38,931 bases of DNA from Flavobacteriaceae bacterium. Lineage in GTDB: Bacteria > Bacteroidota > Bacteroidia > Flavobacteriales > Flavobacteriaceae. Location: positions 1 through 38,931 of the forward strand of contig JANQHL010000034.1 of the NCBI GenBank assembly GCA_028277085.1. Direction: 5' to 3'. Numbering within the stretch: position 1 is the stretch's first letter; the number at the start of each line of letters is the position of its first letter. Below, piece by piece: positions 1-8,539 of the stretch. A program made the translations under genes and the position numbers. A model generated the notes under the pieces. The model ran no database searches and had not been told where the DNA came from. It was given only the letters and a program-made list of their open reading frames with translations.

Positions 1-298
1 GCTTTTGGAAAACATGAACCACAACGTTAACGTAATCCATTAAAACCCATTCGGCATTATCTGCACCTTCAATATGCCACGGTTTGTCTTTACTGGATTT
101 GCTTACTGTCTTTTGAATGGAAGAGACTATGGCGTTAACGTGGGTGTTGGAAGTTCCATTGCATATTACAAAATAGTCGCAGACTGTGTTTTCTATTTCC
201 CTAAGATCTAGAAGGTTGATATCTAATCCTTTTACTTCTTCTATCCCTTCAATTACTAAAGCTATTAGATCATCTGCACTAACTTTGGTTTTCTGCAT
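1..298 (-). CDS. rsfS: ribosomal silencing factor RsfS (C-terminus cut by window edge)
   Basis: The reverse strand reads from an ATG at 298 as MQKTKVSADDLIALVIEG and stays open to the window edge, giving 99 residues; the C-terminal end lies outside. The DxxxLDLREIENTVCDYFVICNGTS core and the later WHIEGADNAEWVLMDY segment are the hallmarks of the RsfS/Iojap (DUF143) family. RsfS binds ribosomal protein L14 and blocks joining of the 30S and 50S subunits when nutrients are short. It diverges from birA across 92 bases, a common Bacteroidota neighbourhood. A promoter -7 candidate lies 20 bases upstream of the start. Confidence 0.93.
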   Translation of the reverse strand, partial: MQKTKVSADDLIALVIEGIEEVKGLDINLLDLREIENTVCDYFVICNGTSNTHVNAIVSSIQKTVSKSSKDKPWHIEGADNAEWVLMDYVNVVVHVFQK

Positions 299-317
299 TC
301 AAAAATTTTAGTTTCTA

Positions 318-325
318 CAAAGTTA
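318..325 (-). promoter_or_regulatory. candidate -7 element of rsfS
   Basis: On the minus strand this reads TAACTTTG, an exact fit to the Bacteroidota sigma-A -7 consensus TAnnTTTG, 19 bases before the rsfS start codon. No clear TTG is present at the -33 position, so this rests on the -7 box alone. Confidence 0.45.
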
Positions 326-390
326 TTACTTTTTTGTTTTGCTCTATCGCGTTTTTAACATAACCTTGAAGGGCGCAACGCTCGAACAAT

Positions 391-1122
391 ATGAAAATTA
401 TCAAACTTGATGCCACGGAATCTACTAACCACTATTTGAAAGAATTAGTGGCCAAAAACACATTTGAAGATTTTACGGTTGTCACCTGTGAATATCAGAA
501 AAAGGGAAAAGGACAACGTGGGAATTCCTGGATTTCGGAAAGAGGTAAGAATCTAACAGTGAGTGTATTAAAACACTTTTCTGGGTTTGATATGGCAAAG
601 ATCTTTTACTTGAATTTGGCGGTATCACTTGCTATTTTGCACGCCTTGAAGGGACTGGCAGTTCCCGGCCTGAAAGTGAAATGGCCAAACGACATAATGT
701 CAGGAAACAAGAAAATATGCGGAATTTTAGTAGAAACTGTGCTAAAAGGAGGGCAATTAAAATACGGTATCCTGGGATTTGGTTTGAATGTTAACCAAAT
801 TGAGTTTGAAAATCTCACCCAAGCAGCTTCCCTAAAGCATATCACCGGAAAGCACTATGATCTGGATAGGGTGTTAGAACTGGTACTATCGCAGCTGCAA
901 CTTTATTTAGAGAATATCGATGAACATGTGGATAAATTACACCTGGAATACGAAAGTGCGCTTTTTAACAAAGACACCCCATCTATGTTTATTCGTAGTG
1001 GCACTAATCAACGTTTTAAGGGTACTATTGATGGGATCTCCCCTGAGGGTAAACTGTTGGTAGTTCACGAAGACGGTACCCAACTATCTTTCTACAACAA
1101 GGAAGTACAACTGATTTATTGA
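391..1122 (+). CDS. birA: biotin--[acetyl-CoA-carboxylase] ligase
   Basis: This 243-residue protein attaches biotin to the biotin carboxyl carrier protein of biotin-dependent carboxylases through biotinyl-AMP. The family motifs are visible: STNHYLK near residue 11, GKGQRGNSW at 39-47 (the nucleotide/biotin loop), and KWPNDIM followed by KKICGILVE near 98-116. A small SH3-like C-terminal domain follows. It has no N-terminal DNA-binding domain, so it should be a monofunctional ligase and not a biotin repressor. It is divergent from rsfS, and its 3' end overlaps the convergent SRPBCC gene by 7 bases. Confidence 0.93.
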   Translation: MKIIKLDATESTNHYLKELVAKNTFEDFTVVTCEYQKKGKGQRGNSWISERGKNLTVSVLKHFSGFDMAKIFYLNLAVSLAILHALKGLAVPGLKVKWPNDIMSGNKKICGILVETVLKGGQLKYGILGFGLNVNQIEFENLTQAASLKHITGKHYDLDRVLELVLSQLQLYLENIDEHVDKLHLEYESALFNKDTPSMFIRSGTNQRFKGTIDGISPEGKLLVVHEDGTQLSFYNKEVQLIY

Positions 1123-1514
1123 CCAATCACGGTTAAATTATTGGATAGCGTATTGATAAAATTGGTAAGTGGTCCTTTGATCATCATGGCCATCATAGCA
1201 TTGAATTCACCTTGAAAACTTAGTTGAACCTCACTACTGGTAGGGGTGATCTCTGCAATATCACAAGTGAGGGAAAAGGAAAGCTTTTGGCTGGCCGCTC
1301 CCAGGATTACTTTCTGATGCGGCAATTCTTCTTTCTTACGCAAGACGATTTCTGGCATTCCGCTCAATGCGAATCTGAAGGTTTTTTCATCCAACACCTC
1401 AAACTTCTTTATGTTTTCGGGCATCAGCTTTTCGAAGTTTTTAATGTCGGACAGAAAATCAAAAACTTCTTTGTCGCTGTTATTTACCGTCTTTTTATTT
1501 GTCTCAATATACAT
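1116..1514 (-). CDS. SRPBCC-fold (START/polyketide-cyclase-like) small protein
   Basis: The 132-residue product starts MYIETNKKTVNNSDKEVFDFLSD, the typical first strand and helix of the SRPBCC (Bet v 1-like) fold, and ends with a long C-terminal helix containing GPLTNFINTL. The fold binds hydrophobic ligands, but no substrate can be inferred. It starts three bases after the pyrE stop codon and is probably co-transcribed with it; this pairing is common in flavobacteria as far as I recall. It has no signal peptide and is probably cytosolic. Confidence 0.75.
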   Translation of the reverse strand: MYIETNKKTVNNSDKEVFDFLSDIKNFEKLMPENIKKFEVLDEKTFRFALSGMPEIVLRKKEELPHQKVILGAASQKLSFSLTCDIAEITPTSSEVQLSFQGEFNAMMAMMIKGPLTNFINTLSNNLTVIGQ

Positions 1515-1517
1515 AGC

Positions 1518-2159
1518 TTATGGTTTCCATTGGTCCGGGGCGTTTTTCCAGGCCAATAGGGTTTGTAACTGTTCTTCTCTAAGATAATTGATGGCAGCAG
1601 CCTGGTTGATCAAGTAGGTGTAATCGCTCAGCGTGTGCAACGCCACAGCATTTTTTGAAAAATTCTCCCTGGCAATGTCAAATCCGTAAGTAAAGATTGC
1701 CATCATGCCCATAACCCTGGCACCTGCGGTTTCTAAGGCGGTTACGGCGTTAAGACTACTTTTTCCCGTGCTGATCAAATCTTCAACAACAACTACGGTC
1801 TTTCCAGGTTCTAAAAATCCTTCTATCTGGTTTTTTCTGCCATGCGATTTTGGTTGCGGGCGCACATAAATAAAGGGTAACTCCATAATATCTGCCACAA
1901 GTATTCCCAACCCAATTGCACCAGTTGCTACTCCGGCTATAACATCAGGAGTGCCATAAAGGTGTTGGATCTGCCGCGCCATCTCTGCCTTAATGTAATT
2001 TCTGATCTCGGGAAAGGAAAGCAGTATCCTGTTGTCGCAGTAGATTGGAGATTTCCAGCCGGAAGCCCAGGTAAAAGGACTTTCAGGACTCAACTTAATT
2101 GCATTAATTTGCAGCAACAGCTCTGCTGTTTTTTTAGCGCTATCCTTGTCTAAAATCAT
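1518..2159 (-). CDS. pyrE: orotate phosphoribosyltransferase
   Basis: The enzyme converts orotate and PRPP to OMP in pyrimidine synthesis. From the ATG at 2159 the product has 213 residues, the usual family length; the longer open frame upstream would add 32 residues that do not look conserved and overlap the NUDIX gene. Visible motifs are the flexible-loop RPQPKSHGRKNQIEG near 100-114 and the PRPP-binding VVVVEDLISTGKSS at 122-135. It is divergent from the NUDIX gene with seven bases between start codons, and its own -7 promoter box covers the NUDIX start codon. Confidence 0.95.
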   Translation of the reverse strand: MILDKDSAKKTAELLLQINAIKLSPESPFTWASGWKSPIYCDNRILLSFPEIRNYIKAEMARQIQHLYGTPDVIAGVATGAIGLGILVADIMELPFIYVRPQPKSHGRKNQIEGFLEPGKTVVVVEDLISTGKSSLNAVTALETAGARVMGMMAIFTYGFDIARENFSKNAVALHTLSDYTYLINQAAAINYLREEQLQTLLAWKNAPDQWKP

Positions 2160-2163
2160 TGCG

Positions 2164-2171
2164 CAAATGTA
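2164..2171 (-). promoter_or_regulatory. candidate pyrE -7 element overlapping NUDIX start
   Basis: On the minus strand this reads TACATTTG, an exact TAnnTTTG match, ending four bases before the pyrE ATG. Transcription would begin at or very near the pyrE start codon, giving a leaderless or almost leaderless mRNA. The box also contains the ATG (2167-2169) of the opposite NUDIX gene. A good -33 TTG at the expected distance is not seen. Confidence 0.45.
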
Positions 2172-2763
2172 TAAAGTTTTTGTAAACGAGTTGCCACTTA
2201 TACTTACCAACCAACCCTTGAACAATGGTATTGGTAATGTGTTTACGCTAGACACCGATTCGATTCACTATGCGATAACCTCGCTGTACAAGAAACGCTT
2301 GCAAGAAGCCTTTATCTACGAGCCGGGTAATGACATCCTGGAAAAGTTTGCCAGTAAGATTCCTATGGTTCTAGCGGCAGGAGGATTGGTGAAAAATAAG
2401 AAAGGAAAGGTGCTATTTATCTTTCGACAAGGAAAATGGGATCTACCGAAAGGAAAATTAGATAAAGGAGAATCTATAGAAGCCGCAGCCATACGCGAAG
2501 TAGAAGAAGAAACAGGAGTTCAAAATATCCAGGTCAAACGATTTTTACAAACTACCTACCATATTTTCAGAAATAATGGTCAGTATCGACTCAAAAAGGT
2601 CTATTGGTTTGAAATGTTTACGGATTATAAAGGGAAATTGATCGCACAAGCGGATGAAGGAATTACCGAAGTTAAGTGGAAAGGACCCAAAAAAGTGGAG
2701 AAAGCGCTTAGAGAATCCTACAAGAATATCCGAATTCTTTTTGAAGAAAACCTAGTCTTCTAA
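2167..2763 (+). CDS. NUDIX hydrolase
   Basis: The 198-residue product carries a complete NUDIX box at residues 96-118, with G96, E102, R110, E111, E114, E115 and G117 all in place (G-x5-E-x7-REVxEExGV). It should hydrolyse a nucleoside-diphosphate-linked substrate with Mg2+; which one cannot be told. The N-terminal MYKVFVNELPLILTN is typical of the Bacteroidota NUDIX family next to pyrE. I chose the ATG at 2167; a TTG at 2146 would add seven unlikely residues and overlap pyrE. The 3' end overlaps the convergent carboxypeptidase gene by 12 bases. Confidence 0.88.
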   Translation: MYKVFVNELPLILTNQPLNNGIGNVFTLDTDSIHYAITSLYKKRLQEAFIYEPGNDILEKFASKIPMVLAAGGLVKNKKGKVLFIFRQGKWDLPKGKLDKGESIEAAAIREVEEETGVQNIQVKRFLQTTYHIFRNNGQYRLKKVYWFEMFTDYKGKLIAQADEGITEVKWKGPKKVEKALRESYKNIRILFEENLVF

Positions 2764-4533
2764 AAGTTGTTCCGTGGCACTTCCTTTCAAAATCCTATAA
2801 ACAGGATACTGCATATGAGCTTCCTCATAATACTTTGAATGCTGGAAAATCCAGTTCAATTGCGCATACCAGTTTTGGGCAAAGGTGGTATCAATGGCCT
2901 TTTTGCGTTCAAAACTATCTCGCATTTTAGTGTTGGTAGCTAAAATTTGTGAGGCCAGGTCTTCGAATACGTAAGGAGAAAACCCTTCTTTTCGTTGCAA
3001 AACAGTGTCAAAGAAATTCCAGTTGAAAAACGAATCCACTGCCTCGGGTTCCAAAACTTCCAGAAGATATCTAAGACCATGCTGTTGCGTAGGAACAATA
3101 AAATCTCCTTTGTGGAATTTGACGTTCTTAATTGATGCCGCAACTTTCGTATCATAGTGTGGATAGTGACCTTCATATGGATTCTTGTACGTTTTAAAGT
3201 CGGCAATGCGGTAGGCTTCCACCTCCAGGATGGTGTCTTTATCCAGTTCAAAAAAATCGATTTCATTCGCAACTAAACGCTCCATGACGTTCTGCCAACC
3301 GCGTTTTACGATGTAGGCAGATGGGACTGTAATCACGTCTACTGCGTTAAACCAATTGCGGTAAGGGATCATTTTCTCAAAAGGTTTTTCTTCGTCGTAC
3401 TTTAGTCTAGGAAACCCTGTAATCGAACTTGTCAGGGTGTCTGCCTTATACCCTTTGAACTTAATGGTTGTGGTCTGCGTGGTATCCACAACCCAGTGGG
3501 TAGGGTAGGAAGTCATTGCTAAATTCTTTTCAAAAGCCTGCTGTCGTAACTGTTTTATTTTTTTGAAATTACCATCAACAACTACCATCATTTCCAACAT
3601 AAAAGCATAAGTGCCTTTTACACGTTGATCATATGGCTTTAGCATGTGGGTTTCTAGCATTACCCCAAAAGTATTCCAAAGGGTGGTATACCCTGTTGAA
3701 TATCTGGGATGATCCATAAATTGTGTAAATCCGTTCTCCGGTGGCCGATTAAATACATTCACATAGGGTGTGATGTCCCAGTCCGATGCTTTTAAACGGT
3801 TTTCCAATTTTGGAATAATTTCATTAATTAAGTAGTCACCCATGGCACCTCCCAGTTTGTTGTGTTGGGTAAACAAATGTGTTAAGGTATATTGGTAATT
3901 CGCTCCATTGCTTACATGATTGTCTATAAAAACATCCGGTAGTGTTAAATGAAATATGGAGGCAAAGGTTTTGGAGTTTTTGGTATCCATTTTAACAAAA
4001 TCCCTGTTGAGATCATAGTTTTTGGCATTTCCCCGAAACCCATAGGCAGCCGGGCCGTTTTGATTGACCCTTGTGGTGGTATTTCTATTGAGCATGCCTC
4101 CAATATTATATACAGGAACTGTAGCGATCACCAGATTTTTGGGAATTGCTATGGAACTTTCCGCCAAATCCCGAAACAATAGCATGGTGGCATCAATACC
4201 ATCACTTTCTCCGGGGTGAATGCCGTTGTTTATTAATAGTACAGCCTTCTCTTCCCGGATTTTTTGAAAATTGAAATTCCCATCTGGGTTGTAGGTTACC
4301 AGATGAAGCGGATGACCGCTATCGGTCTCACCAATGGTCTGTACATTAATTTCCGGAAATTCCTTTGCCAATGATAAATAGAAGTCTATAACCTCTTGGT
4401 AGGTTGCGGTTTCGACTCCCTTTGAACGTTCAAAAGGGGTAGCAAAATTACTTTGGTCCTGTTCGGTATATTTTTTGCAACCCGACACCAAAAAGAACCC
4501 CAGAAGGAGTATCGGTAAAAATTGATAACGCAT
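2752..4533 (-). CDS. M14-family zinc carboxypeptidase lipoprotein
   Basis: This is a 593-residue protein with a lipoprotein signal peptide (LVSGC, lipidated Cys19), so it is expected in the periplasm or outer membrane. Zinc ligands of the M14 fold are visible as HPGE (H106, E109) and DNHVSNG (H206). The substrate-binding YDLNRDF is at about 173-179, and the likely catalytic Glu is E294 in VMLETHM. The family trims peptides or cell-wall fragments from the C-terminal end. About 250 residues follow the catalytic domain and I do not recognise them. The gene stands downstream of the histidine kinase/response regulator pair on the same strand, 46 bases from the regulator. Confidence 0.85.
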   Translation of the reverse strand: MRYQFLPILLLGFFLVSGCKKYTEQDQSNFATPFERSKGVETATYQEVIDFYLSLAKEFPEINVQTIGETDSGHPLHLVTYNPDGNFNFQKIREEKAVLLINNGIHPGESDGIDATMLLFRDLAESSIAIPKNLVIATVPVYNIGGMLNRNTTTRVNQNGPAAYGFRGNAKNYDLNRDFVKMDTKNSKTFASIFHLTLPDVFIDNHVSNGANYQYTLTHLFTQHNKLGGAMGDYLINEIIPKLENRLKASDWDITPYVNVFNRPPENGFTQFMDHPRYSTGYTTLWNTFGVMLETHMLKPYDQRVKGTYAFMLEMMVVVDGNFKKIKQLRQQAFEKNLAMTSYPTHWVVDTTQTTTIKFKGYKADTLTSSITGFPRLKYDEEKPFEKMIPYRNWFNAVDVITVPSAYIVKRGWQNVMERLVANEIDFFELDKDTILEVEAYRIADFKTYKNPYEGHYPHYDTKVAASIKNVKFHKGDFIVPTQQHGLRYLLEVLEPEAVDSFFNWNFFDTVLQRKEGFSPYVFEDLASQILATNTKMRDSFERKKAIDTTFAQNWYAQLNWIFQHSKYYEEAHMQYPVYRILKGSATEQLLED

Positions 4534-4579
4534 TTTCCAGCCCCTTAGACAATTCAGATCAAAATTAGGAAAACTCTGA

Positions 4580-4981
4580 TTAGGAAGCCACTTGCAGATC
4601 TACCAGGTCCAGTTCATAGATCGGCTTGGTGATAAAGTCAATATGATGTTGCGCATCTTTAACATAGGATTTCCATTTCTCCCGATCCCGAATGTCTATG
4701 GAAGAGGTGATGATTTTGATGGTAACTGTTGAAGTATGGGAAAGCTTAAGAAATTCGTCAAGAAAGGTCCATCCATCCATTACGGGCATATTGATATCCA
4801 AAAAGATTATTTCGGGGAGTGGTTTATTCTGTTGTTGTAAGCAGGTGAGGGCGTCCAAAGCGGTTTTACCATTTTTGAACTCATGGATGGCCAAATTTTT
4901 ATGAAGCTTGTCCAATAGTTTTCGCAGTCCAAAAATGGTTATGCTATCATCGTCTATGATATAAACAGATCTAATTTTCAT
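4580..4981 (-). CDS. single-domain (CheY-like) response regulator
   Basis: The 133 residues are one receiver domain with nothing attached. The acidic pocket is D10-D12 (IIDDDS), the phospho-acceptor is D62 in IIFLDINMPVMDGW, and the conserved lysine is K119 in TKPI. It overlaps the upstream kinase gene by 11 bases, so the two are almost certainly translated together and work as a pair. With no DNA-binding output it must act by protein-protein contact or as a phosphotransfer intermediate. Confidence 0.92.
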   Translation of the reverse strand: MKIRSVYIIDDDSITIFGLRKLLDKLHKNLAIHEFKNGKTALDALTCLQQQNKPLPEIIFLDINMPVMDGWTFLDEFLKLSHTSTVTIKIITSSIDIRDREKWKSYVKDAQHHIDFITKPIYELDLVDLQVAS

Positions 4982-6818
4982 CTTTAAAGTATACGCTAAA
5001 GGTGGATCCTTGGTGTACCTCGCTACACACCATTATGTTGCCGCCCATGGCCTCAATTTGATTTTTGGTGATGTAGAGCCCAATTCCTCTTGCATCTTTG
5101 TTATTATGAAATGTTTTATACATCCCAAAGAGTTTATTACCGTACTTGTTCATATCAATTCCCAGTCCATTATCTTTAATGTTGAAAACAATATGTTCCT
5201 TCTGTTTGCGAGTACTTAATGTAATTTCCGGGATTCTTTCCGGGTCTTTGTACTTTACCGCATTGGTCAGTAAATTGAGTAGAATGCTCTCCAGGTAGGC
5301 CGGTACCGCACTCAAGTGGACTTTGTCTGAAATTTGATTGTCAATTTTGACCTGATGCTGCTTAAGGAAGCCAGCCAAGCTCTCTTGTACCTTGGTTATC
5401 TCCTGGTTAAGATTAAGTGATTTCTTCTCCAAATTTACGTTGGTACTAATGGCTACTACCTCGTTTAAATTTTCCAAGGTTTGTGCCAGGTTTTCCGATG
5501 CCTTACTTAGCATCCCGAGGATGCGTTCTTTTTCATTTTCTTCTTTTTCTTTGATCAGAAAATCCAACAGCATGGAAAAATTTGCTGTGTGTGACCTTAG
5601 ATTATGGGATACGACGTGAGCAAAATTGATCAATTTTTTGTTTTGTATTGCGGTGACATTGATCAAATCTCGGAGTTGATCTTCCTTTTGGATAATTTCT
5701 GAAATATCCATACTTATACCAATAATGCCTTTGCTTTCACCTTCCAGATTGAGCCAAGGAATCTTGGAAGTAAGAAATGAGGTGGAAGCCCCATTTTTCT
5801 TTATGCTTACGGTGCGTTTGCCAAGTATTGATTTCTTAGTTTTCATCACTTGCAGGTCCTCATCCCGGGAAATCTGTGCAACGTTGTTTTCGTAAAGGTC
5901 AAAATCCGATTTTCCTAGCAATTTTGAGGGGTCATCAACACCTAAATACTCGCATTCCGCTTTGTTGACCAGAATTTTACGAGAATCTTTATCCTTAATA
6001 AAAACGTTTAAAGGAAGATTGTCGATCAAAGTACGGAGAAGTCGTTCGCTTTCCTTTGTTTTGATTTCCTGTGCAACCTGTTCGCTTATATCCTGAAGGG
6101 TCCCAATGAGTCGAGTGATCTCTCCATTTTTATACAGGGGTTTACCCGCAGCGATAACCCACTTTTCATTTCCCTTTGCGCTTACGAATTGCAATTTTTC
6201 ATTCCAGGACGTCCCCCGGTGTAACCCATTATGGACCAACATAGCTATGGTGTTCCTGGAATGGCCTTGTTTATAGAAATTTATTGCAGTGTCCACTTTT
6301 GGTTCATAGTCCGAAGGAACTTCATGAATTTTTCTTGTCATTTCAGACCAGATAAGCCGGTCCGTTGCAAGGTGATATTCCCAAATACCTACTTTTGTGA
6401 TTTCAGATTGCTCTCTCAAAAGACTTTCCAACTTTTCATATTTCATCTCTTGCTCAAGTTGTCCTCCAATGTCCTCGAGACTTGTGATCGCCCCAATGAT
6501 GTTTTCAGCTTCGTCGTACCATGGGAGTGCGGTCCATCTTGACCACAGTTCTTTACCGGATTTGTCCGTGGAATAATGCACGCCAAATTCCATGCTGCCT
6601 TTAAAGCATTTGTTTAATTGTTGCTCCCAGAGAGCATCCTCTTTATTATTCCAAAGGTGTAAAAGATTACTTTCTCTGGCTTCATCCATCTTGGTTTCAA
6701 AATATTCCAACCACATCTTTGAGGCGGCGACCAGTTCAAAATTTTTGTTGATAAATGCCATAGGATGTGGTAGCTGTTTGACCAAATAGTCAATTGAATG
6801 AATTCCGATAGCTTTCAA
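4971..6818 (-). CDS. cytosolic PAS-domain sensor histidine kinase
   Basis: The 615-residue product has no membrane segment. It contains three PAS/PAC-like sensor regions at about 9-120, 143-250 and 258-378, and a dimerisation/phospho-acceptor helix with VVSHNLRSH, where H405 is the likely phosphorylated residue. The ATPase domain follows, with an N box around LLNLLTNAVKYKD (N519), a G1 box DNGLGID (549-555) and a G2 box RGIGLYITK (578-586). It should autophosphorylate in response to a cytosolic signal (redox, ligand or light; not determinable) and pass the phosphate to the overlapping response regulator. Confidence 0.92.
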   Translation of the reverse strand: MKAIGIHSIDYLVKQLPHPMAFINKNFELVAASKMWLEYFETKMDEARESNLLHLWNNKEDALWEQQLNKCFKGSMEFGVHYSTDKSGKELWSRWTALPWYDEAENIIGAITSLEDIGGQLEQEMKYEKLESLLREQSEITKVGIWEYHLATDRLIWSEMTRKIHEVPSDYEPKVDTAINFYKQGHSRNTIAMLVHNGLHRGTSWNEKLQFVSAKGNEKWVIAAGKPLYKNGEITRLIGTLQDISEQVAQEIKTKESERLLRTLIDNLPLNVFIKDKDSRKILVNKAECEYLGVDDPSKLLGKSDFDLYENNVAQISRDEDLQVMKTKKSILGKRTVSIKKNGASTSFLTSKIPWLNLEGESKGIIGISMDISEIIQKEDQLRDLINVTAIQNKKLINFAHVVSHNLRSHTANFSMLLDFLIKEKEENEKERILGMLSKASENLAQTLENLNEVVAISTNVNLEKKSLNLNQEITKVQESLAGFLKQHQVKIDNQISDKVHLSAVPAYLESILLNLLTNAVKYKDPERIPEITLSTRKQKEHIVFNIKDNGLGIDMNKYGNKLFGMYKTFHNNKDARGIGLYITKNQIEAMGGNIMVCSEVHQGSTFSVYFKDEN

Positions 6819-6859
6819 AGATGTAGGTTTTAAAATATAAGAAATAAAGTAATTTCTTA

Positions 6860-6867
6860 CAAATATA
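6860..6867 (-). promoter_or_regulatory. candidate -7 element of the histidine kinase gene
   Basis: The minus strand reads TATATTTG, an exact TAnnTTTG match, 41 bases upstream of the kinase start. Between it and the gene lies a small 7-bp hairpin (6839-6845 with 6852-6858) in the presumed 5' leader. The -33 region is not convincing. Confidence 0.4.
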
Positions 6868-6950
6868 TATACCTATAACTACAAAGTAGGTGTTATGTTG
6901 TGTATTCTGCAAAAATGTGATGTGGGTTCTTGAATCCCAAAATGTTTAGG

Positions 6951-7451
6951 CTAAAGGGCTTTGTTCCCAGGTTCTGGTTCGGTTTGCCTGCGATGATCTG
7001 TCACAACTACAGTGTCCGGTACCAATCCTGTATAGTCGCCACCATTGCGGATCACATCCCGGACGATTGAAGAACTTATATACGATTTTCCCGATGAGGT
7101 TAACAGAAAGACCGTTTCAATTTCAGATAGTTTTCTATTGGTATGTGCTATAGCTTTTTCAAATTCAAAATCGGCAGGGTTTCGCAAACCGCGAAGAATA
7201 AAATTGGCATTTATTTCTTTACAGAAATGTACTGTAAGCCCTTCATAGGTTAATACCCGGACTTTAGGTTCGTTCTTAAAAGCCCCTTCAATAAAGTGTT
7301 TGCGCTCCTCAAGGGAAAACATGTATTTTTTCTCCGCATTGATCCCAATGGCAATAACCAGTTCGTCAAAAAGTGTAATCCCTCTTTTAATAATATCGTA
7401 GTGCCCAAGGGTAAGCGGATCAAAAGAACCTGGAAAAACTGCTCGCCTCAT
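6951..7451 (-). CDS. coaD: phosphopantetheine adenylyltransferase
   Basis: CoaD makes dephospho-CoA from 4'-phosphopantetheine and ATP, the penultimate step of CoA synthesis. The 166-residue product shows GSFDPLTLGH at 8-17 (the nucleotidyltransferase TxGH site), the ILRGLRNPADFEFE substrate region, and ISSSIVRDVI. The last roughly 13 residues (RRQTEPEPGNKAL) are a polar tail beyond the usual family end. It lies 42 bases downstream of ddl on the same strand and is probably co-transcribed with it. Confidence 0.96.
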   Translation of the reverse strand: MRRAVFPGSFDPLTLGHYDIIKRGITLFDELVIAIGINAEKKYMFSLEERKHFIEGAFKNEPKVRVLTYEGLTVHFCKEINANFILRGLRNPADFEFEKAIAHTNRKLSEIETVFLLTSSGKSYISSSIVRDVIRNGGDYTGLVPDTVVVTDHRRQTEPEPGNKAL

Positions 7452-7493
7452 ACTTTTAATGTAGGTATTCGCTTAAAAATACATATAAAATCG

Positions 7494-8468
7494 CTAGTTA
7501 AGCGCATCCTCAATAGCGCTTTCAAAGAGTTCCGCAAGAGACATCCCCGCTGCCCTGGCCTGTTGAGGTAGAATGCTTTCTTCTGTTAGTCCCGGTGTAG
7601 TATTCATTTCTAAAAGATAGGGTATATCCCCTACAAGTATGAATTCACTTCTGGTGTAGCCTTTCATCTTGAGTATCAGATAGATTTCTTTTGCTACTTG
7701 TGCAATTTGGTCCCGCTGCGATACGGAAATTCTGGCTGGAGTAATTTCCTGGGATTTTCCCAGGTATTTCGCTTCGTAGTCAAAAAAGTCATTTTCGCTG
7801 ACTATTTCGGTCATGGGCAATACCATAACCTCGCTTTTATGGGTAATCACCCCAACCGAAACTTCCGTACCTTCAAGAAACGACTCAATAATGATCTCGT
7901 CATCTTCCAAAAATGCCTTGTGGATGGCCTCATTTAGCGCACTTTTCTCATAAACTTTAGTAATCCCAAAACTGCTTCCCGCCTTATTTGCTTTTACAAA
8001 GCACGGTAAATCGACAACGTCTATAATTTCGTTTTCTTTGATCTCATCGCCCTGGTTCAAATAATAAGATGTTGCGCATTGTATTCCATAGGGTTTTAAG
8101 GTGCTCAACAGGTCCCTTTTATTGAAAGTAAGGGCAGCCTGATAGTGGTCGCAAGAGGTGTGGGGAATTCCAAGGAGTTCAAAATAGGCTTGCATCAATC
8201 CATCTTCCCCGGGTGTACCATGGATAGCGTTAAAAACACAATCGAATACTACCTTACCCTGAGGCAAGGGTAAACTAAAATCTGCCTTATCGATCTCACA
8301 ATGTACGCCCGAACTATCTATGTAGTACCAGGAATCCCTTGTTACAATGATGGGAAACGTCTGAAACTTGCCTTTGTCCAGGTGTTTTTCGACTACCGCA
8401 CCACTTTTCAGGGATATTTCATATTCACTGGAGTAACCTCCCATAATGACGGCAATGTTCTTCCTCAT
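7494..8468 (-). CDS. ddl: D-alanine--D-alanine ligase
   Basis: Ddl joins two D-alanines for the peptidoglycan stem peptide in the cytosol. The 324 residues fit the family. The N-terminal GGYSSEYEISLKSG is the classic substrate-binding start. The ATP-grasp region includes CFVKANKAGSSFGITKV and IIESFLEGTEVSVGV. The metal-binding end is LLEMNTTPGLTEESILPQQARAAG. The gene diverges from the PASTA protein gene across 71 bases, which places two envelope-related genes back to back. Confidence 0.96.
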   Translation of the reverse strand: MRKNIAVIMGGYSSEYEISLKSGAVVEKHLDKGKFQTFPIIVTRDSWYYIDSSGVHCEIDKADFSLPLPQGKVVFDCVFNAIHGTPGEDGLMQAYFELLGIPHTSCDHYQAALTFNKRDLLSTLKPYGIQCATSYYLNQGDEIKENEIIDVVDLPCFVKANKAGSSFGITKVYEKSALNEAIHKAFLEDDEIIIESFLEGTEVSVGVITHKSEVMVLPMTEIVSENDFFDYEAKYLGKSQEITPARISVSQRDQIAQVAKEIYLILKMKGYTRSEFILVGDIPYLLEMNTTPGLTEESILPQQARAAGMSLAELFESAIEDALN

Positions 8469-8514
8469 GTTTATCTTTTAGACCTGACCAAAGTAATTAA
8501 AAAAGCTGTTTTTC

Positions 8515-8522
8515 TATATTTG
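8515..8522 (+). promoter_or_regulatory. candidate -7 element of PASTA-rluD operon
   Basis: TATATTTG is an exact TAnnTTTG match 17 bases before the PASTA gene start, giving a short 5' leader of about 10 bases, usual for Bacteroidota. No TTG sits at the expected -33 spacing. Confidence 0.45.
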
Positions 8523-8539
8523 TCCGAAAACTGGCATAC

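Noticed and set aside
2146-2166. TTG start for the NUDIX gene
   Set aside because: It adds seven residues that overlap pyrE; the ATG at 2167 gives the typical MYKVFVN start.
6839-6858. 7-bp hairpin before the histidine kinase as a riboswitch or terminator
   Set aside because: The stem is AT-rich and short, has no following T tract, and shows no recognisable aptamer elements.
6951-6990. Frameshift at the coaD C-terminus
   Set aside because: The tail RRQTEPEPGNKAL is longer than usual, but all catalytic motifs lie upstream and the frame closes normally. A short polar tail is tolerable, so no break is called.
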